From the NCBI GenBank assembly GCA_951813395.1, contig OX638356.1:3546501-3610500 (forward strand): a stretch of DNA of 64,000 bases. Reading direction: 5' to 3'. Position numbers and translations under genes: made by a program. How positions within the stretch are numbered: position 1 is the first letter of the stretch; the number at the start of each line of letters is the position of its first letter. Source of the DNA: Longimicrobiales bacterium. GTDB taxonomy: Bacteria > Gemmatimonadota > Gemmatimonadetes > Longimicrobiales > Gaopeijiaceae. Shown here piece after piece: positions 1 through 8,770 of the stretch. The notes under the pieces are model-generated. The model did not search any database. It was given only the letters and a program-made list of their open reading frames with translations, and was not told the origin of the DNA.

Positions 1-1505
1 ACCGGCTGTACCTGCTCCAGTTCGATTTCGACCGCGCGCGCCTCCGCGTCGTAGGTCCACGACCCCGCCAGCCGCGGGTTCCCGCCCTGCCGCAGCCACT
101 GGTCGAAGAACGCCTGGAGATCGTCGTCCGAAGCTTCCTCCATGGCGTGCATGAAGTCGTCGGTGGTCGCGGTCCCGTTGAAATGGCGGTCGTAGTAGAG
201 ACGGATGCCCCGCCAGAACGCTTCGTCGCCGAGCCGCCCGCGCAGCATGTGGAGGACCCAGGCGCCCTTCTGGTAGGTCGCGACGCTGGTCACGCGCGAC
301 ATGTCGGTGAGGTTGTCGTGGACGATCCGGTAGTCCGGGTTCTCGTCGTACCAGCGCCAGACGCGATCCGCCGCTTCACGGAGCCCGGCCACGAAGTCGT
401 CGCGGCCGTAGGCGTGCTCGCGGAAAAGCAGGGTGAAGTACGTCGCGAAGCCCTCGCTGAGCCACACGTCGTCCCACTCGGACTCGGTGACCGAGTTGCC
501 GAACCACTGGTGCGCGATCTCGTGGATGATCACGTTGCGCCAGCGCACCGACCGCTCGCCCGTGACCGAGTTCTCGCCGTACATCAGCGCGGTGGCCGCC
601 TCCATGCCACCGCCCGTCGCCGGCGAGGTGATGTTCGCCAGTTTCTCGTACGCAAACGGGCCTATGTACGCGTCGTAGAAGTGGAGGACCTCCATGGTGG
701 GCACGGCGAAGTCATGGAAGCCCGCGTCCCGGTCGCGCGCGTATACCCAGGTCTGCACGGGCAGGCCCTTGAACTCGCCCAGGTGCTGTACGGCGAAGCG
801 GGCCACGCCCACGACGTAGAGCCACGGGGAGATCGCCACCGACTGCCGCCAGTGCGTCAGGCGCATGCCGCCGTCGATGTCGGTTTCCTCGACGAGGCGC
901 CCGTTCGACACGACCTGGTACCGGGCGGGCGCGGTGATCACGAACTCGCACGTCGCCTTGTCGCCGATATGATCCACGGTGGGCAGCCAGTTGCGCGCCC
1001 GATTGGGCCAGTTGTCGCTGAAAAAGGTGCGCTCGCCGTACTTGTTGGGCCCGATGCGGAGGCCGGATGCGGGAATGCCCCGGTAGCTGACCGTGAACGA
1101 GGTGCGGGCGCCGGTCGTGCCGGGTTCCGGGAGATGGACGGTGAGGAGGTCGTCTTCATGGCTGTGGGCGAGCGCACCGCCGCTGCCGGGCCCGTTCCCA
1201 CCGCCGCGGGTCACCGCGACGACCTCCATGCCGCGCCCATCTTCGCCGAGCCCGATCAGGTCGAGGGGCACCTCGGTGACGCCATCGGCAGTGAAGCGCA
1301 GGGTGATGGTGGCCCTGCCGGCGATGGCGTCCGTGTCGTCGCGCAGCGTGAGTTCGAACCGGTACGCCTCGATGTCGATGCCGGGCCGGCTGGGGCCGTC
1401 CTGCGCCGCGAGCGGAGCCGTGCCGATGGGTAGCGTCGCGAGCAGGATCGCCAGGAGCGTTGGGACGAAGGGTGGCGCGTGTCGTGCGGTGCGACCGTGA
1501 TGCAA
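1..1505 (-). CDS. M1 family metallopeptidase (secreted aminopeptidase), 3' end cut by window
   Basis: Zinc aminopeptidase of the gluzincin M1 family, expected to cut N-terminal residues from peptides outside the cytoplasm. Seen: signal peptide (hydrophobic LLAILLATL, then cleavage near AAQ), the zinc site HEIAH at about residues 328-332, then 18 residues and the third ligand in LSEGFATYF, which is the M1 spacing HEXXH-X18-E. The exopeptidase loop that is GXMEN in classical members reads GGGMEAA about 30 residues earlier. No ATG fits. A TTG at 1503-1505 is preceded by AGGAGG at five bases, so I take that start. About 501 codons are inside the window and the C-terminal helical domain is cut. 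The IS element begins 85 bp upstream of the start, so the native promoter may be separated or replaced. Family is certain; the substrate is unknown. Confidence 0.9.
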   Translation of the reverse strand, partial: MHHGRTARHAPPFVPTLLAILLATLPIGTAPLAAQDGPSRPGIDIEAYRFELTLRDDTDAIAGRATITLRFTADGVTEVPLDLIGLGEDGRGMEVVAVTRGGGNGPGSGGALAHSHEDDLLTVHLPEPGTTGARTSFTVSYRGIPASGLRIGPNKYGERTFFSDNWPNRARNWLPTVDHIGDKATCEFVITAPARYQVVSNGRLVEETDIDGGMRLTHWRQSVAISPWLYVVGVARFAVQHLGEFKGLPVQTWVYARDRDAGFHDFAVPTMEVLHFYDAYIGPFAYEKLANITSPATGGGMEAATALMYGENSVTGERSVRWRNVIIHEIAHQWFGNSVTESEWDDVWLSEGFATYFTLLFREHAYGRDDFVAGLREAADRVWRWYDENPDYRIVHDNLTDMSRVTSVATYQKGAWVLHMLRGRLGDEAFWRGIRLYYDRHFNGTATTDDFMHAMEEASDDDLQAFFDQWLRQGGNPRLAGSWTYDAEARAVEIELEQVQP

Positions 1506-1590
1506 TGGGGCCTCCTGTCGGTGAGCGGAGCGGGCAAGATGCTCCCGGTGAGGGTGCCGGGCAACCGGGCCTCGCGGGCGTGGCGCCTAG

Positions 1591-1607
1591 GAGCGTGCGC
1601 CGCAGAA
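1591..1607 (+). repeat. Left terminal inverted repeat of the IS
   Basis: Reads GAGCGTGCGCCGCAGAA, the inverted partner of 3175-3191 apart from a CG/GC swap at positions 4-5. It is preceded directly by CTAG. Confidence 0.8.
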
Positions 1608-1782
1608 GCGCAGTGGATGTGACAGAGAGGCGTGAGGATCGGCGGCGGGCAGACTGCTTCGAGGAGCGAGGGGGTGGGGATCCGCGCCGCTGAGGGGCTG
1701 AGGGAGGCCGCAGGCCGTGAATTGGGGTGGCGAGGGTCTTCGAGAGCGCCGGGGCCGGCGTCGGTGGTGAACGATCACGGTC

Positions 1783-3105
1783 TCATGCTGCCTGAAGGGT
1801 GTGCAGCCGCTTCACATTGAGCGCCAGACACACGAGAGTCCACTCGGCCTGGACCTTCTCGAGGCCCCGGAAGCTGAATCGCCGAAAGCCCATCGCCTCC
1901 TTGATCCATCCGATGGGCGCCTCCGCCTGCCACTTGCGACGCCCGTAGCGTCTTCGGCCCTCATCCGTCGCCAGCTTGTCGGCCATGCGCGCCCTTGCGG
2001 GATGCTTCTCCGGATCGATCCTGGCGGGCGCCTTGCCCTCCCGGCCCAGCGCCACGTACCCGTCAACGCCCCGCTTCTCCAGTTCCCGGAGGTCCTGCTC
2101 GTTGCCGTATCCCGCGTCCGCCAGCACTTGGCCGGGCGTCCCGCCGCACACCACCTCCGCCCCATCGATCATCGGAATCAGCTGGCCCTGGTCGCTCGCG
2201 TTGTTCGTCACCCCTGCGCCCACCACCAACTGGTTCTCCCCCTCCACCGCCGTCTGCGCGTTGTAGCTCTGCTGGAACCCCTCCGAAGAAGTCTTCATGA
2301 TCCGGCTCTCCGGATCCGTGAAGTTGCTCTGCGCCCGCTCGTCCGGCTCCCCGTACTCCCGCTTGTAGGGACTGCCACCCTTCGGGTTGCGCTTCTGCCC
2401 CGGCTTGCGGCCCCGCGCATCGTCCGCCGCTCTCTGCTCAGCCTCCAGGCGCGCCTTCGCCTCCCGGATCGCCGCCAGCCGGTCCTCGCGCCGCTTGAGT
2501 TCGTCCGGCAACTCGTCTCCGCGAGCCTCCTCGCCGAACCGCTCGTCCTCCGCTTCGTCCACCGCCTCGGCTCGCCCCACCAGCGCCTCGATCTCCGCCT
2601 TCAGCCGCAACTCCTCCTTCACCATCCGGCCGTAGCTCATCGCCTTGCGCTTGCTCGCGTTCGCCCGAACCTTCGTCCCGTCCACCGATACCCTGCCCAG
2701 CCCCACCAGGCCCGAGGCCCGCGCGAGCACCACCACCTGGACGAACACCGCCCGGAAGTCTTCAAGATGCCGCTTGCGGAACTCGCACAGCGTCCGGTGC
2801 TTCGGAAAGTTCCCCGCAGCCAGCATCCGAAACGCCACATCCTCCTCCAGCCTCTTCGCCATCTTCCGCGACGAAAACGTCCCCGTCGCATACGCGTAGA
2901 TCAGCACCTTGACCATCATCCGCGGATCGTACGGCGCGTTGCGACGCCCGTCCCCTTCGTACGGCGCGTAGAACGCACTCAGATCCACCGCGTCCACCAG
3001 ATCGCTCACGTGGTGCGCCAGATGCCCCTCCGGCACCCACTCCCGAAGATCCGGTGGCAGCATCAGAATCTGGTCCGGCTGGTACGGTCGGAACGTCGTT
3101 CCCAT
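1783..3105 (-). CDS. IS1182-family DDE transposase
   Basis: Transposase that cuts and joins the ends of its own IS. 440 aa, full length for the family. Seen: N-terminal DUF772-type region (residues 15-110, with the helix around RKMAKRLEEDVAFR), first catalytic D in VSVDGTKVRAN (about 142), a charged coiled linker (165-235) with a basic GRKPGQKRNPKGG stretch, second D in VLADAGYGN (about 330), and the final E in the AEAPIGWIK block (about 395) followed by GFRRFSFRG. All three acidic residues are present, with no frameshift or stop. The ATG is preceded by GGGAGG at four bases. A 435-codon open frame on the opposite strand is a shadow. Confidence 0.93.
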   Translation of the reverse strand: MGTTFRPYQPDQILMLPPDLREWVPEGHLAHHVSDLVDAVDLSAFYAPYEGDGRRNAPYDPRMMVKVLIYAYATGTFSSRKMAKRLEEDVAFRMLAAGNFPKHRTLCEFRKRHLEDFRAVFVQVVVLARASGLVGLGRVSVDGTKVRANASKRKAMSYGRMVKEELRLKAEIEALVGRAEAVDEAEDERFGEEARGDELPDELKRREDRLAAIREAKARLEAEQRAADDARGRKPGQKRNPKGGSPYKREYGEPDERAQSNFTDPESRIMKTSSEGFQQSYNAQTAVEGENQLVVGAGVTNNASDQGQLIPMIDGAEVVCGGTPGQVLADAGYGNEQDLRELEKRGVDGYVALGREGKAPARIDPEKHPARARMADKLATDEGRRRYGRRKWQAEAPIGWIKEAMGFRRFSFRGLEKVQAEWTLVCLALNVKRLHTLQAA

Positions 3106-3174
3106 TGACCTCCCTCGGCTGGCCGCAAACCTTTCGCTATGCCCTCGATACCTCTAATGATAGCCGCTGCGGTG

Positions 3175-3191
3175 TTCTGCGGCGCAGCCTC
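3175..3191 (-). repeat. Right terminal inverted repeat of the IS
   Basis: On the minus strand it reads GAGGCTGCGCCGCAGAA, matching the left repeat at 15 of 17 positions. CTAG follows at 3192-3195. Confidence 0.8.
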
Positions 3192-3310
3192 CTAGCGCGA
3201 CGCCGGGCGCGGCGCATCCGCCCGGAAGTTTGCGGGGACCGGCAAGTTTCCTATCTTACCGGTCGAACGTCCTGTGAGCGGGCGGGCGTTGAGATCGTGA
3301 ATCCATTCAC

Positions 3311-5239
3311 ATGGCGGGCATCATGAGCTCCTGGCCGGGCATGCGAGCCGCTCCCTTACGCCTCGGCGTCCTCGCTGCCATCGCCTCGCTCGCGCTGGCA
3401 TCCTGCGGGGGCGGCGACCAGGTCACCCCCGATGCCCCCGCAGCGGTCGTGATCCACTCCGGGGACGGGCAGACGGCCAGCACGGGAACCGAGGCCGGGG
3501 AGCCGGTGCGGGTGAGGGTGACGGCGCAGTCCGGCAGCGGGCTGAGCGGTGTTGCGGTCACCTTCCAGGTCACGGTCGGCGGGGGCTCGGTGCCGTCGTC
3601 CAGCGCCGTGACGGACGCCAACGGGATCGCCTCGCCGGGCCGATGGACCATGGGAGCGCCCGGTCCGCAGGAGTTGCGCGCGAGCGTTCCCGGGCTGGAC
3701 CCGGCCGTCTTCCACGCCACCGCGCTGGGGATCCCGGCCGAGATTGCCGCGGTGGCCGGGGCCGACCAGGCAGCTCCGGTGGCCACTGCGGTCCCCGTGG
3801 CGCCCGAAGTGCTCGTGACCGACGCCGCCGGTGTGCCGCTGGCAGGGATTCGTGTGGCTTTCTCGACCGAAACGGACGCGACGATCACGAACCCCGAGGC
3901 GCACACCAACGCCCAGGGCCGCGCCGGCCCCGGAGCCTGGACGCTCGGCACCTCGACGGGCGTCTACCGGCTCTTCGCAAGCGTGGATGGCGACGGCATC
4001 AAGGGCAACCCGCTCCGTTTCGAGGCCGTGGCGCGCGCCGGGCCCGCCGCGCGGCTGGTTGCCGTCGCGGGCGACGGGCAGGAATCGGAGACCACGCTGC
4101 CAGTGCGGGTCGCGCCCGTGATCAGGGTCGAGGATGCGCACGGCAATTCCGCCGCCGACGTTGCCGTCAGCTTCTCCGCAAGCGGCGACAGCGAGGTCAT
4201 CCCGACGGAGACGATGACCGACTCCACCGGGCATGCCGCGGTCGACAAATGGGTCCTCGGAACAACGGCCGGAGCGACCTACAGGCTCACCGCAAGCGTG
4301 GACGGCGTGGACGGCAACGCGGACCCGCTGGTCTTTACCGCGACGGCGACGCCATCTGTCTACGACATCGAGATCGTGCACGTGAGCGCTTCGCTGCTTA
4401 CCGAGTCGCAGCGCCAGGCCTTCGAGAAGGCGGAACGGTACTGGGAGCGTGCGATCACGGGGAATCTCGCCTGGAGCACGGTGCGCAAGCCGGCACTTGA
4501 GCGCTGCCTCGCAAGGAACGACATCACGGAGGACATCCCCGGCGACCGCGTGGTCGACGACCTGCTGATCTACGTCCAGATCAAGGAGATCGACGGACCG
4601 GCGGGCGTGTTCGGCGGTGCCGGTCCGTGTCAGATCCGCGTGGGCAACTCGCTGCCCGTGGTCGGGGTGATGTTCTTCGATCTCGGGGATATGGACGGCC
4701 TCGAGTCCAACGGCCACCTGGAGGGCACCATCCTCCATGAGATGGCGCACGTGATCGGGTTCGGGACGCTGTGGGACCATCTTGGCCTCCTGCAGGATCC
4801 GGCCGGGCTCGGGCGCAGCGCGAATACGCACTTTGTGGGCGACTCGGCTGTCGCGGCCTTCGATCGGATCCGCGGCGACAACTACGACGACAGCGATCTC
4901 GTGCCGGTACAGAACCTGGGCGGCGACGGCGTGTGGAACGGCCACTGGCGCGAGTTCGTCTTCCGCTCCGAGCTGATGACCCCCTTCCCCGACCGCGGCC
5001 ACAATCCGCTGAGCGTGGTCAGCCTCGCGTCGTTCGTGGACGTGGGGTACGAGGGGGTCGACTACAGCATGGCGGACGAGTTTGTGCTGCCGCCTCCGCT
5101 GTACCCCGCGGCGAAGGACGTGCGTGCGGGCGCTCGCGAAGGCAGGATCGACCTCGGCGGGGACATTCTGCGGATGCCGCTTGTGGTCGTGGACCAGGAC
5201 GGCAATGTGGTCAGGGTGATCCCCCCGGAGCGGCGTTGA
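3311..5239 (+). CDS. Secreted lipoprotein with Ig-like repeats and a leishmanolysin-like (M8) metallopeptidase domain
   Basis: Predicted surface lipoprotein protease. Seen: lipobox LASC after a short hydrophobic signal; three tandem Big-1/invasin-type Ig-like repeats (about residues 38-130, 135-235, 240-355), each with the pattern of a variable strand, a DANG/NAQG/DSTG turn and a W-x-(M/L)-G strand; then a C-terminal domain with HEMAHVIGFGTLW (HEXXHXXGF, about 476), a downstream His in NGHW and a Met-turn in SELMTP, which together are the M8 metzincin pattern. 642 aa. No convincing ribosome-binding site marks ATG 3311. ATGs at 3326 and 3341 are in frame, and 3341 would give the most compact signal peptide. 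It stands alone on the plus strand just right of the IS. Ig repeats usually project a catalytic domain from the surface; the substrate is unknown. Confidence 0.8.
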   Translation: MAGIMSSWPGMRAAPLRLGVLAAIASLALASCGGGDQVTPDAPAAVVIHSGDGQTASTGTEAGEPVRVRVTAQSGSGLSGVAVTFQVTVGGGSVPSSSAVTDANGIASPGRWTMGAPGPQELRASVPGLDPAVFHATALGIPAEIAAVAGADQAAPVATAVPVAPEVLVTDAAGVPLAGIRVAFSTETDATITNPEAHTNAQGRAGPGAWTLGTSTGVYRLFASVDGDGIKGNPLRFEAVARAGPAARLVAVAGDGQESETTLPVRVAPVIRVEDAHGNSAADVAVSFSASGDSEVIPTETMTDSTGHAAVDKWVLGTTAGATYRLTASVDGVDGNADPLVFTATATPSVYDIEIVHVSASLLTESQRQAFEKAERYWERAITGNLAWSTVRKPALERCLARNDITEDIPGDRVVDDLLIYVQIKEIDGPAGVFGGAGPCQIRVGNSLPVVGVMFFDLGDMDGLESNGHLEGTILHEMAHVIGFGTLWDHLGLLQDPAGLGRSANTHFVGDSAVAAFDRIRGDNYDDSDLVPVQNLGGDGVWNGHWREFVFRSELMTPFPDRGHNPLSVVSLASFVDVGYEGVDYSMADEFVLPPPLYPAAKDVRAGAREGRIDLGGDILRMPLVVVDQDGNVVRVIPPERR

Positions 5240-5254
5240 CGCTCTACGGGCCGT

Positions 5255-6475
5255 TCACCACTTGGTGGACAGTTCGTCGTGGGCGTGGTCGGGCAGCCGG
5301 TAGCTGAGACCGGCCGCCTCATAGGCTGACGCCTCAAGAAGGCTCGCAAAAACCTGGAATCCTCCCTTCCTTGACCATGCCTTGATCCGCTGCATGCGCT
5401 GGTCGATCCGGTATGCGAGCAGGGGGAACGGCATGCCCCTCCTGGGGAACCTCAGTTGGTCGGAAAGACCGTTGCCCACCAACGCCCGGGAAACCGGGTA
5501 GATGACCTTGTTCACCAGCTTGCGCCGCTCCGCCGGATCATCGATGTTCGCGACCAGAGGGGCGGAGTTGATCAGCGCATTGGTCATGATGATCGCGTCA
5601 TCGGTCGGAGGTGGCTCGCAAACGGAGCCGATCCGGTACAGGTGCAGCGCGTGCTGCTCGTCGGTGAAGAGGATGGAATCCGGGATGCCCATGAGGTGGC
5701 CGGCGTAACGCCACACGTCATGGAAACCGGCCCGCTCCTCCGGGCTGTACCGCGCGCCCAGCGACTCCGAGTGCTTGACGGTGCGGGCCGCGAAGCAGGC
5801 GACCGCGTAGCCCATGTGCGCGGCGCTGAGCGGCACGCCCCACGCGTCGTGCTCCCATTCCTCCGTCTGTCCCAGCAGTCTTCGAACCTGCGCGTGGACG
5901 AACCGGATGCGGACCGACAGCTTCCACCCCTCGCCGAACCGTTCCAGCCCGCCGGGCAGGAAGATCTCCACCTGATGGCGGTTGTTCTGCTTGAGCCGCC
6001 AGACGCCATTGTCGAATATCCGCCCGGTCTGCACGAACGACTTGGCTATCAGCGTCGAGAAGCCGTCGATCAGCACGCCCGCTACGAAGGCCGAGAGGAC
6101 GAGGACGGAGTTTCTCTGAAAGGACCGGATGCCCGGTTGAAAGGCATCGCGATCCAGCCAGTCCGGATCGGGCTGCGGTGCGTCGAAAAAGAAATCGCGC
6201 AGCGATTGCGGCGCGTTCCTGAGACCATCGCGATCCTCGTCCATCCCCGCGCGAATCAGCTCGTGGACCCGACGCTGAGGCAGCCCCGCCAGGTCCTCCA
6301 CGATCGCGTCCATGACCGGATCGCCGATACGGGTGTGTGCGATGTAGTTGTCCGCGGTCTCCCGGTCGAGCGCACGCGCCTCGGCGTAACCATCGACATA
6401 GGCTGACGGGGGGGAGACGCCAGTTCGCCCATGCCGGATACGACCTTCTGCGCCTGCGAGTTCCCCGTTCTTCAC
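5255..6475 (-). CDS. Oxygenase MpaB / DUF2236 family protein (latex-clearing-protein-like)
   Basis: 406-aa member of the family that includes rubber oxygenase Lcp and fungal MpaB, haem-b enzymes that cleave C=C bonds or oxidise alkyl chains. Seen: an N-terminal region with DPVMDAIVEDLAGLPQ, a conserved core with the motif pair around RNSVLVLSAFVAGVLIDGF and HDAWGVPLSAAHMGYAVA, and the family HDVWRYAGHLMGIP segment with its conserved His and Arg. The start is GTG at 6475, preceded by AGGAA at five bases. There is no clear signal peptide. It converges on the lipoprotein gene with a 15-bp gap. The 237 bp upstream carries only an AT-rich patch with the palindrome TGTATACA near 6670. Whether it acts on polyisoprene is not testable from sequence. 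Confidence 0.75.
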   Translation of the reverse strand: MKNGELAGAEGRIRHGRTGVSPPSAYVDGYAEARALDRETADNYIAHTRIGDPVMDAIVEDLAGLPQRRVHELIRAGMDEDRDGLRNAPQSLRDFFFDAPQPDPDWLDRDAFQPGIRSFQRNSVLVLSAFVAGVLIDGFSTLIAKSFVQTGRIFDNGVWRLKQNNRHQVEIFLPGGLERFGEGWKLSVRIRFVHAQVRRLLGQTEEWEHDAWGVPLSAAHMGYAVACFAARTVKHSESLGARYSPEERAGFHDVWRYAGHLMGIPDSILFTDEQHALHLYRIGSVCEPPPTDDAIIMTNALINSAPLVANIDDPAERRKLVNKVIYPVSRALVGNGLSDQLRFPRRGMPFPLLAYRIDQRMQRIKAWSRKGGFQVFASLLEASAYEAAGLSYRLPDHAHDELSTKW

Positions 6476-6712
6476 CAGTTCCTGGAACCCGCCCGCCCGG
6501 CACGAAGACCAAGTCGCCCCCGCCTCACGAACCTATCACGACTTGCAGCTTCCATGGCATTGCCTCTGTCGCAGCTGCCTGTTTGACCGGATGTTCGCCT
6601 CAACCCAGCGCACGTGGCTTCGGTCGCGCTTGCCGGCGTCAGTCCTAAACGTACAGTTCAAACATATCGCTGTATACACCCACAGCCGATTGACCCCGTC
6701 GTTGCGTCCAGG

Positions 6713-7954
6713 TCAACCCCGCGCATCCACCAGCGCCGGCCCATCGTCCGGGATCGTCCCCGCCACCACCACCTCCACCCCCGCCCGCACCTTCACGGCC
6801 TCCCGGATCCGCGCGCCCAGCCTGTCCACCGAGGCGGCGTCGAGCGTGCATCCCGGCGCGGCCTCGACCCGCACGGTCAGCACATCCTGCCCCCCGTCGC
6901 CCTCCGTCACCACGGCCTGGTAGCACCCGACCGACGGCTCCGGCCCCAGGGCCGCGGCCAGTTCGCGGGGATGCACGAACATGCCCTTGACCTTCACGCC
7001 CTCGCCCACGCGGCCCAGGAACCCGGTGAGCCGCGGACTGCTACGGCCGCACCGGCATTGCTCCAGGTTCCAGGCGGACAGATCTCCCGTGCCGAACCGC
7101 ACGAGCGGATAGACCTCGTTCGGGCTCGTCACCACCACCTGGCCGGCCTCGCCTGCGGTGGCAGGGCGGTCATTCCCCGGCGCGAGCAACTCGATCACCG
7201 TGTGCCTCGGGACGTGCCACCCGTCCTTCGCTTCGCATTCGTAGCCGAGCATTCCGGCGTCGGCCGTACCGTACGCCTGGTAGACATCGACACCGAATTC
7301 GTTCTGGAGCCGGGTGCGCAACGGCGGCGGAAGGGGCGCCCCCGTGACCACGGCGCGCGCGAAGCGCAACTCGCGTCCCTGGTCCCGCGCGCGCTCCAGC
7401 AGCGTCAGCAGGAACTGGGGCGTACCCGTGTAGCCCGTCGCCCCGGCCGCGCACGCGGTCTCGATCTGGGCCGCCGTGTTGCCCACGCCGCCGGGTATCA
7501 CGGTGCAGCCCGCCGCGCGGAGGCCGCCGTCGAGCATGAGGCCGCCGGGGGTCAGGTGATACGAGAAGGTGTTGAGGACCACGTCGTCCGCGCCGAGTCC
7601 GGCCGCGCGCACCGCGGGGGCCATGCCCCAGAAGTCCTCGCGGTCGCCCTGGGGGTCGTTGATCGGGCCGGGTGAGCGAAAGACCCTCCGCAGCGAGACC
7701 AAGGGCACGCCAAGCATCCCGCCGAAGGGCGGGTCGGCGGCTTGCAGGGCCGGGAGATCGTCCTTGGCCAGCACGGGAATCCCGGCGAGGTGCGCGACGC
7801 CTCGCACGTCTTCCACCGAGACCCCCGCACGCGCCAGTCGCCGTGCGATTTCCGCACTGTGCGCCGCCCCGTGGCGAACGGCGTGCACCGCGACCCGGTC
7901 CTGCGCGTCGCGCCATTCGGGCAGCGGCCACGCCACCCCGCGCCGCGACCTCAC
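6713..7954 (-). CDS. PaaK-like acyl-adenylating enzyme homologue lacking the usual P-loop
   Basis: About 413 aa, related to phenylacetate-CoA ligases (AMP-forming). Seen: the PaaK core order with VVTGAPLPPPLR, YQAYGTADAGMLGYEC (the acyl-binding/AMP loop), VRFGTGDLSAW, CRCGRSSPRLTGFLGRVGEGVKVKGMFVHP (split here across the hinge), and a C-terminal lid. The phosphate loop that should read SSGTTG is replaced by RSPGPINDPQG. It is last in the Liv ABC operon and overlaps livF. A GTG at 7963 is open, but the GTG at 7954 makes a GTGA overlap with the livF stop and has GAGG eight bases upstream, so I prefer it. It probably belongs to a Liv-associated subfamily, and catalysis of CoA ligation is uncertain. 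Confidence 0.8.
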   Translation of the reverse strand: MRSRRGVAWPLPEWRDAQDRVAVHAVRHGAAHSAEIARRLARAGVSVEDVRGVAHLAGIPVLAKDDLPALQAADPPFGGMLGVPLVSLRRVFRSPGPINDPQGDREDFWGMAPAVRAAGLGADDVVLNTFSYHLTPGGLMLDGGLRAAGCTVIPGGVGNTAAQIETACAAGATGYTGTPQFLLTLLERARDQGRELRFARAVVTGAPLPPPLRTRLQNEFGVDVYQAYGTADAGMLGYECEAKDGWHVPRHTVIELLAPGNDRPATAGEAGQVVVTSPNEVYPLVRFGTGDLSAWNLEQCRCGRSSPRLTGFLGRVGEGVKVKGMFVHPRELAAALGPEPSVGCYQAVVTEGDGGQDVLTVRVEAAPGCTLDAASVDRLGARIREAVKVRAGVEVVVAGTIPDDGPALVDARG

Positions 7955-8766
7955 GACAGCCACCTCTTCCTGCGCCGATAGTGCTTCACGTCCCGGTAGG
8001 ACCGCCGTCCTGCGTCGCCCAGCCCCAGATAGAACTCCTTCACGTCCTCGTTCGTGCGCAACTCGTCGGCCGTGCCTTCCATGACCACCCGTCCACCCTC
8101 CATCACGTATCCATGGTCGGCGACGGAGAGCGCGAGCCGCGCATTCTGCTCGACCAGCAGGATCGTCGTGCCCTCGTCGCGGTTGATCCGCTGGATGATC
8201 TCGAAGATGCTCTCTACCAGGATCGGCGCGAGACCGAGCGACGGCTCGTCGAGGAGCATCATGCGCGGGCGGGCCATGAGGGCGCGGCCCAGCGCCAGCA
8301 TCTGCTGTTCGCCGCCCGAGAGGTGGCCGGCGGTCTGGCGACGCCGTTCGGCGAGTGCAGGGAAGTAGTGGAAGACCTTTTCCGCATCGGCTTCGGTGCC
8401 GCGCCGGTCATGGCGGGTGTACGCGCCCGCGGCAAGGTTTTCCTGCACTGTGAGATGCTCGAAAACGCGGCGCCCCTCGAGAACCTGGAAGATGCCCTTC
8501 TCCACGATCCGGTGCGCGTCGACACCCTGTATCTCCTCGCCGTCGAAGACGATCGTGCCGTCGGTGACCTCCCCGTCCTCCACGTACAGGAGCCCGGAGA
8601 TCGCCTTCAGGGTCGTGGTCTTCCCTGCTCCGTTCGACCCCAGCAGCGCCGCGATCCTGCCCTCGCCGACCTCCAGCGAGAGCCCCCGCAGCACCAGGAT
8701 CACGTCGTCGTACAGGACCTCGATGTTGTTGAGGCGCAGCAGGGGGTCGGCGGGCGTCCCGCTCAC
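7951..8766 (-). CDS. livF: Branched-chain amino acid-type ABC transporter ATPase LivF
   Basis: Cytoplasmic ATPase of a HAAT/Liv-family importer. 271 aa. Seen: Walker A GSNGAGKT (about residue 43), signature LSGGEQQ, Walker B RMMLLDEPS followed by LGLAP, and the switch region LLVEQNA, which is typical of LivF. It has a C-terminal extension of about 30 basic residues (RRSYRDVKHYRRRKRW) beyond the usual LivF end. The start lies 4 bp after the livK stop, so they are translationally close. Together with LivG, H, M and K in this directon it makes a complete transporter. Confidence 0.93.
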   Translation of the reverse strand: MSGTPADPLLRLNNIEVLYDDVILVLRGLSLEVGEGRIAALLGSNGAGKTTTLKAISGLLYVEDGEVTDGTIVFDGEEIQGVDAHRIVEKGIFQVLEGRRVFEHLTVQENLAAGAYTRHDRRGTEADAEKVFHYFPALAERRRQTAGHLSGGEQQMLALGRALMARPRMMLLDEPSLGLAPILVESIFEIIQRINRDEGTTILLVEQNARLALSVADHGYVMEGGRVVMEGTADELRTNEDVKEFYLGLGDAGRRSYRDVKHYRRRKRWLS

Positions 8767-8770
8767 CGCG

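Larger units (their letters stand above)
1591..3191 (-). mobile_element. IS1182-family insertion sequence, apparently intact (about 1.6 kb)
   Basis: A 1601-bp element bounded by imperfect inverted repeats (1591-1607 and 3175-3191; 15 of 17 outer bases match, and similarity continues a further 12 or so bases inward) with a CTAG immediately outside each end (1587-1590 and 3192-3195). It carries one full-length DDE transposase reading leftward. CTAG is self-complementary, so the flanks may be a 4-bp target duplication or a shared target/end motif. About 190 bp at the left end inside the element is non-coding. It lies between the M1 peptidase start and the lipoprotein gene at 3311. Confidence 0.85.

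Noticed and set aside
1801..3108. 435-codon plus-strand frame opposite the transposase, considered as a second IS gene
   Set aside because: It is an exact antisense shadow, is Leu/Arg/His-rich, has no homology to passenger or IS accessory genes, and IS1182 elements normally encode one protein.
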